A DNA stretch of 5,777 nt from CAZTLE01 sp964614415. Lineage in GTDB: Bacteria > Bacteroidota > Bacteroidia > Flavobacteriales > Flavobacteriaceae. Location: contig CAZTLE010000233.1 in assembly GCA_964614415.1 (NCBI GenBank), positions 1 through 5,777 on the forward strand, in the 5' to 3' direction. The notes under the pieces are model-generated. The model ran no database searches. It was given only the letters and a program-made list of their open reading frames with translations, and was not told the DNA's origin. Within the stretch, counting starts at the first letter, position 1, and every line of letters starts with the position of its first letter. The position numbers were made by a program, and so were the translations under genes. Positions 1-5,186 of the stretch are shown piece after piece.

Positions 1-147
1 CGATTGCTGATTGAAGCTGGAGGCTGGAAGTCTGAAGATTTTTTGATTTGAAGATTATTCAATGAACAAATCAACGAAAAACAAATAAACAAGATGGAGC
101 ACTGAGTGCCTTCCGAAGCCTTGGCGAAGGAAGGAGTATCGAAGTGC
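1..147. repeat. Diverged direct repeat, copy A, containing a 49-nt palindrome
   Basis: First of two related non-coding units; the second is at 180-302. Three blocks are shared: 1-16 with 180-196 (one indel), 45-62 with 188-205 (17 of 18 identical), and 86-147 with 241-302 (61 of 62 identical; the one difference is G126 versus A281). Positions 99-147 can fold: outer arms GCACT (99-103) and AGTGC (143-147), inner arms CCTTCC (109-114) and GGAAGG (129-134). The rest is AT-rich simple sequence built from variants of AACGAA, AATGAA and TTGAAGATT, without a supportable reading frame. This resembles degenerate intergenic repeats of flavobacterial genomes (general knowledge; genome copy number unknown). 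Confidence 0.8.
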
Positions 148-179
148 GAAGGGAATAACGATTTTTGAATTACGAATGA

Positions 180-302
180 CGATTGCTGATTTGAAGATTA
201 TACAATTTATAAGCAGATCAACGAATCAACAAAAAACGAATAAACAAGATGGAGCACTGAGTGCCTTCCGAAGCCTTGGCAAAGGAAGGAGTATCGAAGT
301 GC
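180..302. repeat. Diverged direct repeat, copy B, containing a 49-nt palindrome
   Basis: Second copy of the unit at 1-147. The block 241-302 matches 86-147 with a single substitution, so the palindrome is kept: GCACT (254-258) pairs with AGTGC (298-302), and CCTTCC (264-269) with GGAAGG (284-289). The flanking AT-rich sequence is much less conserved than this palindrome block. That contrast suggests either a more recent exchange of the block or constraint on it. Confidence 0.8.
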
Positions 303-317
303 CAGGTAATAATGAAT

Positions 318-348
318 TTCGAATAATGAATGATGAACTATAACTTGG
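318..348 (+). promoter_or_regulatory. Weak candidate Bacteroidota-type promoter for the 566-aa protein gene
   Basis: TTCG at 318-321, a 19-nt spacer, then TAACTTGG at 341-348. Each element differs by one base from the Bacteroidota housekeeping pattern TTTG / TAnnTTTG. If used, transcription would start near 355, so the leader would be almost entirely the ACTAACG array. The AT-rich, repetitive surroundings make a chance match quite possible. Confidence 0.25.
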
Positions 349-360
349 AGTTACCTAACA

Positions 361-430
361 ACTAACGACAAACGACTAACGACTAACGACTAACGACTAA
401 CGACTAACGACTAACGACTAACGACTAACG
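361..430. repeat. Tandem array of ten ACTAACG heptamers abutting a start codon
   Basis: Ten head-to-tail copies of the 7-mer ACTAACG fill 361-430. Nine are perfect; the second (368-374) reads ACAAACG. A more degenerate unit lies at 354-360. The array ends one base before the ATG at 432, so it occupies the place of the ribosome binding site. No Shine-Dalgarno sequence is present; the leader would be A-rich. Each unit contains TAA. One of these, at 426-428, is the in-frame stop just before the ATG, which rules out an N-terminal extension of the gene into the array. Confidence 0.95.
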
Positions 431-431
431 A

Positions 432-2132
432 ATGATAAAACGATACTGGAAAAAAGGAAAGAAGCAAAAGCGGATCGTGATCCTGCTTTCTATATTGCTT
501 CTGATCCTATTGTTCGTGCTTCGCGATGATTATCAGCCGGCCTTGCTGTTCCTTCGGAAGTACATTTTTATTATTCTGGTTTCTGCACTGTTCCTCTGGC
601 TAACTTTTTCGAAATTCCGTCGAACAGTGGGTGCTGGGAAACGGGTGCTCATTATGTTAGGTATCATTGCGTTTTTTGTAACGGGCTGGTTCTTCGGATG
701 GAAGCTGGACCTGTATCACTACATGCAGATGTACAATGTATACAATCACCTGAACAAGGTTGAGATCCACGAATTACCGCTCACACAAAACGAACGCATT
801 CAGCCGCTGAACAACATAGTCACCATGGCCTACGAGTCGATAGGTGAAACCCAGGAGGTCTCCTTACCGCACCTGGTACGGGTGGATAGCACCAACCAAT
901 GGACTATGGCGGTACAACCTGCCGAAGAATACTGGTGGCAGCGTGTCAATGAAAACACCGAGGAGATCTTTTCGGTGGAGAGTACCTCCCCTTTTCCTCG
1001 ATTCTCGGACGAAAACCGGGTCCCCATTACCTTCTCCATAGGTGAATCCCTGGCGTTTAGCCGTAACACCTACAATGCCGTGGTGCAAAGGTTCGGCCTT
1101 GTGAAATTGTTTACCATGGAACCCAGTGATGTCTTCTATATGAAGAACGATGAAGGCAGGTGGGTTCAGGTTGTGAGTCTCATCAAATGGAAAGGATTCT
1201 TCTTCCCCTACCCGACCTACGGAGGGGTGGTCGTAGTAGATTCCGGAGAACACGACTTCGGTGATTATGTGGAGCGGGTATTAATTGGAAAAGGAACTTT
1301 TATTCCTCCGGAAGATATTCCAAACTATCCCTTCTTAAACAGACAAAACATTATGGCGGAAAAGATATCCCGCCTGCAGGCACAGTCGTTACAATTCTTA
1401 GGCGGGTTTACCGATCCGTTACCCTGGAATATGGAAACGGCTGTAAAGATCCCGGACCTTCCTGATGATCAGAATCAGCAGCCTTTTGTGACCGACTTCA
1501 ACTTTGACACCATGGAGGTGGATGCTTATAGCGGCCTGTATCATTGGTTCGGACTGGAACCCATCGGTGAAGAGCGTACCAGTTTATCCTTCAGTGTGAT
1601 GATCCCGGCGGATGGTACTGACAAGCTATACTACTATAATCATGCCGCCAAGAAAGAAGGAATGGCGGGTGTATCGGCCATGCCGTTGAAAGTGGTAGAG
1701 TCCAAGAAAGAATACGACTGGTCCGTAAACAAGCCTGTGGAATTCAGACCATTTATCAAGGAAATTGCGGGGCGGAAGCGCTTATTCGTTTTAGGCACCG
1801 TTGCAGCCAAACGGGAAGACAGTAAGAAGTTTGACGGTGCTGCTACGCCGGATTTGGCACTCATAGATGCTGAATACCGCGATGTGGTATGGATCGACGC
1901 CAAGCATCCGTCACAATGGGAAACGGCGATCCTGGATCAGTTAGGTGAAACCTGGAAGGCGTCGGAAGGATTGTCGGACGAAGACATTTGGCCTTCAAAA
2001 ACCGATGAGGATTTATTCCCTCTGATTGAACGCGACAGTGTGACTTTGGACACGGTACGATCGGAAATGCCACAATCGGAAGTAGATCGAATGAATCAAA
2101 TGTTGGATAGTATTTCCGGCAGGTCGAATTAA
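432..2132 (+). CDS. Unrecognised membrane-anchored protein with a large exported-looking domain (566 aa)
   Basis: I do not recognise this family. A basic N-terminus (K/R-rich residues 3-14) precedes three hydrophobic stretches at about residues 14-30, 43-60 and 71-90, so the protein is very probably inner-membrane anchored. The remaining 470 or so residues are soluble, rich in aromatic residues and look beta-rich. Distinct patches include WVQVVSLIKWKG (244-255), the glycine/valine run GGVVVVD (264-270), an IPPEDIPNYP segment (291-300), and PDLPDDQNQQPFVT (341-354). The tail from about 510 is strongly acidic. By the positive-inside rule the basic N-terminus should be cytoplasmic, which with three spans would place the large domain in the periplasm (inference). 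No enzyme motif is visible. The start at 432 is firm: an in-frame TAA lies at 426-428 and the next Met is beyond two of the helices. There is no Shine-Dalgarno; a heptamer array takes its place. The gene seems monocistronic, since a tRNA with its own promoter follows. Confidence 0.85.
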   Translation: MIKRYWKKGKKQKRIVILLSILLLILLFVLRDDYQPALLFLRKYIFIILVSALFLWLTFSKFRRTVGAGKRVLIMLGIIAFFVTGWFFGWKLDLYHYMQMYNVYNHLNKVEIHELPLTQNERIQPLNNIVTMAYESIGETQEVSLPHLVRVDSTNQWTMAVQPAEEYWWQRVNENTEEIFSVESTSPFPRFSDENRVPITFSIGESLAFSRNTYNAVVQRFGLVKLFTMEPSDVFYMKNDEGRWVQVVSLIKWKGFFFPYPTYGGVVVVDSGEHDFGDYVERVLIGKGTFIPPEDIPNYPFLNRQNIMAEKISRLQAQSLQFLGGFTDPLPWNMETAVKIPDLPDDQNQQPFVTDFNFDTMEVDAYSGLYHWFGLEPIGEERTSLSFSVMIPADGTDKLYYYNHAAKKEGMAGVSAMPLKVVESKKEYDWSVNKPVEFRPFIKEIAGRKRLFVLGTVAAKREDSKKFDGAATPDLALIDAEYRDVVWIDAKHPSQWETAILDQLGETWKASEGLSDEDIWPSKTDEDLFPLIERDSVTLDTVRSEMPQSEVDRMNQMLDSISGRSN

Positions 2133-2144
2133 AGTAATCAGAGG

Positions 2145-2175
2145 TTGGCAAATCTCAATTTTCGGATTATTTTTG
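2145..2175 (+). promoter_or_regulatory. Bacteroidota-type promoter of tRNA-Leu
   Basis: TTG at 2145-2147 and TATTTTTG at 2168-2175, separated by 20 nt. The second element matches the TAnnTTTG -7 box of the Bacteroidota housekeeping sigma factor perfectly and is followed by C, as often seen. It starts just after the stop codon at 2132 and would begin transcription near 2182, about 10 nt before the mature tRNA. Placement and match both support it. Confidence 0.65.
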
Positions 2176-2192
2176 CCTTCCCTTTTCAGAAT

Positions 2193-2276
2193 GCCCAGAT
2201 GGCGGAATTGGTAGACGCGCTGGTTTCAGGGACCAGTGTCCGCAAGGACGTGCAGGTTCGACTCCTGTTCTGGGCA
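2193..2276 (+). tRNA. tRNA-Leu, anticodon CAG
   Basis: A complete cloverleaf with a long class II variable arm. Acceptor stem GCCCAGA (2193-2199) pairs with TCTGGGC (2269-2275), with A2276 as discriminator. The D-arm region reads GGCGGAATTGGTAGACGC. The anticodon stem CTGGT/ACCAG encloses the loop TTCAGGG, giving anticodon CAG, which reads CUG. The variable arm is GTCC-GCAA-GGAC, and the T arm GCAGG-TTCGACT-CCTGT has one G-T pair. Long variable arm, CAG anticodon and A discriminator all agree with leucine. The 3' CCA is not encoded (CAG follows), so it must be added by nucleotidyltransferase. No second copy of the 3' end is seen in the window, so nothing suggests use as an integration site. 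Confidence 0.97.
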
Positions 2277-2303
2277 CAGCGAAGTGCGAAGCACGAGATG
2301 TGC
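2274..2303 (+). other. Nested inverted repeats in the tRNA trailer
   Basis: Four alternating 4-mers, GCAC (2274-2277), GTGC (2284-2287), GCAC (2291-2294) and GTGC (2300-2303), allow two arrangements. One is a GTGC-GAA-GCAC hairpin closed by an outer GCAC/GTGC pair. The other pairs neighbouring copies in the order 1+2 and 3+4. The first GCAC includes the last acceptor-stem bases and the discriminator of the tRNA, so trailer folding could compete with the acceptor end before processing. The 12-mer at 2280-2291 also occurs at 140-151 at the edge of repeat copy A, linking this trailer to the repeat family. Any role in processing is inference. Confidence 0.45.
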
Positions 2304-2307
2304 CGAG

Positions 2308-2332
2308 AAGACTCCAACCGGAGTCTTTTTTT
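2308..2332 (+). terminator. Intrinsic terminator of the tRNA-Leu transcript
   Basis: AAGACTCC (2308-2315), loop AACC, then GGAGTCTT (2320-2327): a perfect 8-bp stem, running into seven consecutive T residues (2326-2332). It lies 32 nt past the tRNA 3' end, so the tRNA is a single-gene transcript. Confidence 0.9.
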
Positions 2333-2366
2333 GTAGAACAAAGTGAAACAAAACAACAGGAGCCGT

Positions 2367-2409
2367 GCACTGAGCCTGCCGAAGTTGGTCACTGAGCCTA
2401 TCGAAGTGC
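2367..2409. repeat. 43-nt palindromic repeat made of two 19-nt units
   Basis: Two units, 2368-2386 and 2390-2408, match at 16 of 19 positions with a 22-nt period; both begin CACTGAGCCT and continue to CGAAGT. The outer ends GCACT (2367-2371) and AGTGC (2405-2409) are inverted repeats, and each unit is also an imperfect palindrome. The unit resembles the intergenic 'CACTTCGA...GCTCAGTG' repeats that I recall from many bacterial genomes; that comparison is from memory. It sits between the tRNA terminator and the next gene. Confidence 0.75.
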
Positions 2410-2443
2410 GGGCACTTCTTTTCAAAATTACGTTATTTGTTAC

Positions 2444-2881
2444 GTGACTAAAGAGACACCATACCCTGAAATCCAGGCCCTCCTCGTCTATTTCGAAAAA
2501 CACAATATCGAGATACGCCGGTTGGGAGACTTCCGGCATCACGATCTTATTCATGTGGCGTTTACAATAGATGGCACTACATGGAATCTGTATGTGGATG
2601 ACGAGTACAAGGACTTTCAGGAAGATCGGCCGGTGATGTGCCTCTACCTCGTTCTTTTTTCATTAGAGATGTACCTGGAAAGTGATGACTTTTTGAGTTG
2701 GTGTAATCAGTGGTTTTTGGATACGAAGGACCCAAAATGGCTTCAGTACTATAGGGATCTGGGCTCCATGACCAGAGAGATCGAACAAAGGCTGGGAACG
2801 ATCGATGCGCATGTTTCAGATTATGAATACCAACTGCGCATGGGTGTGGTCGATGCGCTTAATGAGATTCGCGAAGTTTGA
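2444..2881 (+). CDS. Hypothetical acidic cytoplasmic protein (145 aa)
   Basis: I do not recognise a family. The product has no signal peptide or membrane helix and is acidic and rich in aromatic residues, particularly Trp and Tyr. Early segments (about 8-55) look like alternating helix and strand with the end DGTTWNLYVDDEYKDF. The middle (about 63-95) is hydrophobic and helical (VMCLYLVLFSLEMYL), and residues 105-143 look helical, with many charged residues. This could be a small alpha/beta partner or regulatory protein, but no function can be assigned. The start is taken as GTG at 2444, as no in-frame ATG occurs before residue 65; the frame stays open further upstream, so a slightly longer product cannot be excluded. 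No Shine-Dalgarno or convincing promoter is seen. It converges on the next gene with only 31 nt between stops. Confidence 0.75.
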   Translation: MTKETPYPEIQALLVYFEKHNIEIRRLGDFRHHDLIHVAFTIDGTTWNLYVDDEYKDFQEDRPVMCLYLVLFSLEMYLESDDFLSWCNQWFLDTKDPKWLQYYRDLGSMTREIEQRLGTIDAHVSDYEYQLRMGVVDALNEIREV

Positions 2882-2912
2882 TCTCCGGGTTTCGAATATC
2901 CATTGGAAATGA

Positions 2913-3404
2913 CTATTGTTCCACCCTATTGTATTGGGCAGTTCCAAACTGACTGTAATCATCATCCCGCAGTACAAAATCATGAACTTCGATTTGGTCA
3001 TCACTTTTGATCATATAGATCGTTTTTCCCTTCTCGGAATCTTCATCGCCCCAAAGCACCGTCATAGAGTCTTCAGTAATTTCTAATTGTAAGGGAAGCA
3101 TCACCCCCCGGGAATCGAACCATTGCCCTTTTCCGTTCTTGATGTCATAGTAGGCAACGGCATTCATAACACGCTCTTGTCCGGAACCGTCTTTGAATTT
3201 GTTCTGAAATGTAAGCTTGAGAAAAGCGTTATTCAGTTCAGGTTCCCAGGTCATGCTGAAGTTGGCATCCGTGCCAAATAGCGATCCCATTCCGGACCAT
3301 TCTCCGTATAATTTTTCACTGAGATCCTGGGATGATTGTGCGTTTATTACACCAGTCGCTAGCAGTGCAATCAATACCAAATATTTTGCTGCTATATTCT
3401 TCAT
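2913..3404 (-). CDS. Secreted calycin/DUF1579-like protein (163 aa)
   Basis: Residues 1-22 form a classic signal peptide: Lys2, hydrophobic core about 8-20, and a likely signal peptidase I site after INA (20-22), before QSS. There is no lipobox cysteine, so the mature protein should be a soluble periplasmic or secreted protein of about 141 aa. The mature start, LYGEWSGMGSLFG (32-44), then alternating strands with MTWEPELNNAFLKLTFQNKF (51-70) and a QWFDSRG turn (94-100), recall the small lipocalin-like barrels of the DUF1579/nitrobindin group, which open with a G-x-W motif. That fold assignment is inferred from pattern only, and no ligand or heme-binding residue can be confirmed. The start is well supported: an AAAGGAGA sequence lies about 6 nt before the ATG, and a matching promoter lies upstream. 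It is downstream of, and parallel to, the 230-aa protein gene but has its own promoter. Confidence 0.85.
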   Translation of the reverse strand: MKNIAAKYLVLIALLATGVINAQSSQDLSEKLYGEWSGMGSLFGTDANFSMTWEPELNNAFLKLTFQNKFKDGSGQERVMNAVAYYDIKNGKGQWFDSRGVMLPLQLEITEDSMTVLWGDEDSEKGKTIYMIKSDDQIEVHDFVLRDDDYSQFGTAQYNRVEQ

Positions 3405-3409
3405 ACGCT

Positions 3410-3419
3410 CTCCTTTTAA
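3410..3419 (-). promoter_or_regulatory. Strong Shine-Dalgarno site of the secreted 163-aa protein
   Basis: Read on the minus strand, AAAAGGAGAGCGT directly precedes the ATG at 3404, putting AGGAG about 6 nt from the start codon. Such a complete site is uncommon in Bacteroidota genes, where leaders are usually A-rich without a Shine-Dalgarno; no other gene in this window has one. Confidence 0.75.
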
Positions 3420-3430
3420 ACCTTCTCCTA

Positions 3431-3460
3431 CAAATTACGGTTCAGATGAGTCAAAGCAAA
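3431..3460 (-). promoter_or_regulatory. Bacteroidota-type promoter of the secreted 163-aa protein
   Basis: On the minus strand, TTTG (3460-3457), a 19-nt spacer, then TAATTTG (3437-3431). This fits TTTG-N19-TAnnTTTG with one T missing in the -7 box. Transcription would begin around 3425, leaving a 20-nt leader that contains the ribosome binding site. It places the gene in its own transcription unit. Confidence 0.6.
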
Positions 3461-3568
3461 GAAAAACATAACGAATCCGGTTAACTTGTGCAGAGAATGC
3501 CGGAAAAATTGCAGTAAATCCAACAGTTTGGCTGATTTTGGTATCCGCTTTTGACGCGCAGGAATACA

Positions 3569-4261
3569 TTATCGGTCAGTGACCAAACTATCAATTCTGG
3601 TAATCTGAGGGTTTCCGTCCTCGTCCAGGTAAATTCCCAGACGCATATTCTCGGCATCGTCGAAAAGGAAAAGACCTGTTCTGCCATTGAATAGTCGTCC
3701 TACATGCATTCGGAAGGTGACCTTGTTTTCAGGACGACCGAACAACTCTCCAAATGCCGCTTTTCGTGCTTCGTCATTAGAGATAGCCGCAATGCTATCG
3801 TATTCAATTGCAAACTGCCGGGGCGAATGTTCCCTGGAACGTTCAAGAAATTGCAACCCCGTACGTCGATTCCAGGTGTCTCCTGAAAGGCTTTCGTCAT
3901 TCCGAAGGGTCATGATCTGATCCCCTTTGCGCTGATCGAACGTCAGCATCTGAAAGTTATTAGTGCTATCTATATCGTAGATAAGCCCCCCGATCTCATC
4001 CCCATGGCGGTTAAAGAAAATAAGCCCGGGAACAGGCCTGTCGGTTGCATTCGGATCAATCAATTCACCATCTATGGTAGCCAGTGCCTGCCGCTCAGGA
4101 CCGCTTATAACAACGTATACATTTCCGTCTTCGCCCGTAACATTAAGACGCTCCGTGGTTATTACATCAAAGATCTCTTCATTAGAAGACCAATGGGTAG
4201 CTAACAAATAAGCAATTACCAGCAGAAGTAGGATGAAGTTGACAATGGGTACTGTTTTCAT
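3569..4261 (-). CDS. Single-span envelope protein with DG-type beta-strand repeats (230 aa)
   Basis: Residues 6-23 form one hydrophobic helix (an uncleaved anchor or signal peptide) and the remainder is soluble, so the protein is probably anchored facing the periplasm. After the anchor, a segment reads ITTERLNVTGEDGNVYVVISG (35-54 or so), followed by PGLIFFNRHGDEIGGLIYD (79-97), and a similar strand near the end (FLFDDAENMRLGIYLDEDGNP, about 198-218). I recall this arrangement (R-hydrophobic-N-V-x-E-DG, then a GLIFFN...GGLIY block) from uncharacterised exported proteins of Bacteroidota and other Gram-negatives; no function is known to me. The ATG at 4261 is chosen because the anchor begins right there. 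The frame stays open to 4432, but that extension would bury the anchor at residue 60 and run to 6 nt from the divergent gene's start. No Shine-Dalgarno and no clear promoter. Confidence 0.85.
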   Translation of the reverse strand: MKTVPIVNFILLLLVIAYLLATHWSSNEEIFDVITTERLNVTGEDGNVYVVISGPERQALATIDGELIDPNATDRPVPGLIFFNRHGDEIGGLIYDIDSTNNFQMLTFDQRKGDQIMTLRNDESLSGDTWNRRTGLQFLERSREHSPRQFAIEYDSIAAISNDEARKAAFGELFGRPENKVTFRMHVGRLFNGRTGLFLFDDAENMRLGIYLDEDGNPQITRIDSLVTDR

Positions 4262-4437
4262 GATTAACAATTTTTGATAATGAATGCAGTGTGGTACAAT
4301 TAATCGAAAGTCAATTGGCTTCCGGACTGAAATTTGGCACATTATGAGGCTTAAAAAGTCAATTCTTATAAAAGCTAACATCTTTGTAATTCCAAAAGCT
4401 CTTTTTGTGAATCCGATTTTCATATACTCCAACCGAA
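4262..4437. other. Divergent intergenic region between envelope and DoxX-like genes
   Basis: This 176-nt AT-rich spacer must hold the promoters of both flanking genes. Near-matches to the -7 box on the plus strand are CATCTTTG (4379-4386) and TCTTTTTG (4400-4407), each one base off TAnnTTTG, but neither has a TTG about 19 nt upstream. On the minus strand no TAnnTTTG is found. No palindromic operator stands out and neither gene has a Shine-Dalgarno. Confidence 0.4.
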
Positions 4438-5079
4438 ATGAACATGCATAAACTCAAGGAAAGGATCTGGGCACAAATAGCGATCATCTATACCCGTTAC
4501 CTCATAGGAGGTGCATTTGTGTTTGCCAGTCTTATAAAGATCAAAGGCAAGCGTTTCACTACGGATAGCGGCGAACTCAATCCTATTGACAGTGCCTGGC
4601 ATCTGTTCGAGACCTTGTATCAATCGGGTTTGTACTGGAAGTTTATCGGCATAGGGCAACTGATCGCCGGTTTTCTGCTAATGACGCAGAAGTATGCAAA
4701 ACTCGGAGCATTATTGAACCTACCTATCGTTCTAAACATCTTTGTCATAACACTTTCCTACTATTTCGCATTCACTCCTGTGATTACCGGACTCCTGTTA
4801 CTGGCCAATATCCTGCTGATCGCCTGGGACTGGAACGAACTGAGGGTACTGATAAATCTGCTGCCAAGAGCAGACACCAGAGACAGACTTGAAAAGGACC
4901 GACTTTGGACCACTGTGGGCCTGATATTATTCAGTTTCACTTTTATCTATCGAATCTTTGTAGATAAATATGATATGGTCTTTTGGTTTGCCGTCTGCGC
5001 GCTAATTGGTATCGTAGGATTAGTACTAGGAATATCGCGAGAAAAGAAACGGAGAAAACATATTCAGTCTAACGATTGA
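4438..5079 (+). CDS. DoxX-like integral membrane protein (213 aa)
   Basis: Six probable membrane helices at about 14-33, 66-83, 88-110, 112-131, 156-173 and 180-199, with a basic C-terminal tail (REKKRRKH, 201-208). The opening YTRYLIGGAFVFASLIKIKG (18-37), the polar loop with Trp and Phe, and GIGQLIAGFLLM (71-82) ahead of a long third helix match the four-helix DoxX/DoxX-like fold. The last two helices, after the charged linker PRADTRDRLEKDR (143-155), exceed that core. DoxX-like proteins are membrane proteins of varied, mostly unproven redox-related roles; no cysteine pair or cofactor site is visible here (one Cys, about 187), so no reaction is assigned. Two in-frame ATGs (4438 and 4444) are both plausible starts; the first is taken. 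Transcribed alone, divergent from the 230-aa protein gene. Confidence 0.85.
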   Translation: MNMHKLKERIWAQIAIIYTRYLIGGAFVFASLIKIKGKRFTTDSGELNPIDSAWHLFETLYQSGLYWKFIGIGQLIAGFLLMTQKYAKLGALLNLPIVLNIFVITLSYYFAFTPVITGLLLLANILLIAWDWNELRVLINLLPRADTRDRLEKDRLWTTVGLILFSFTFIYRIFVDKYDMVFWFAVCALIGIVGLVLGISREKKRRKHIQSND

Positions 5080-5085
5080 CAGAGC

Positions 5086-5184
5086 GAGGTCGTTAAGTGA
5101 TTCGAACGCAGTGAGAACTTCACCCACATGATAATGAGGTCGCTGAGTGATTCGAACGTAGTGAGAATTGTATCGAAGCGACCT
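5086..5184. repeat. Two 34-nt direct repeats, the second folded into a palindrome
   Basis: Copies at 5086-5120 and 5136-5169 start 50 nt apart and agree except for T5093/C5143, A5095/G5145, C5109/T5159 and one indel. The second copy is the left part of a longer palindrome: AGGTCGCT (5137-5144) pairs perfectly with AGCGACCT (5177-5184), 8 bp. The interior holds CTGAG on the left and TATCGAAG on the right, as in the repeats at 99-147, 254-302 and 2367-2409. It lies between the stop codons of two convergent genes, a natural place for a bidirectional transcription stop, but there is no T-run in either direction. Confidence 0.8.
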
Positions 5185-5186
5185 AA

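Noticed and set aside
361..430. CRISPR-like regular repetition
   Set aside because: The units are 7 nt and directly adjacent with no spacers; this is a simple tandem array, and there are no cas genes.
864..1253. 129-aa minus-strand frame inside the 566-aa gene
   Set aside because: No initiation signals, unlikely composition, and full overlap with a well-supported gene; a chance opposite-strand frame.
2145..2336. 63-aa reading frame on the plus strand
   Set aside because: It runs through the tRNA-Leu gene, its promoter and its terminator; the tRNA cloverleaf explains the sequence.
2193..2443. Integrated element at the tRNA-Leu gene
   Set aside because: No duplicated tRNA 3' end, no integrase and no mobile genes follow; the repeats nearby belong to the dispersed palindrome family.
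2186..2554. 122-aa reading frame on the minus strand across the tRNA
   Set aside because: It is antisense to the tRNA, the repeat and the start of the 145-aa gene, has no start signals and reads as low-complexity protein.
3573..3584. GGTCAGTGACC palindrome as a terminator or operator
   Set aside because: It lies inside the last codons of the 230-aa protein, has a one-base centre that cannot form a hairpin loop with full pairing, and no T-run follows.
4262..4432. 57-residue N-terminal extension of the 230-aa envelope protein
   Set aside because: It would place the membrane anchor at residues 63-80 and consume the divergent promoter region; the ATG at 4261 directly precedes the anchor.
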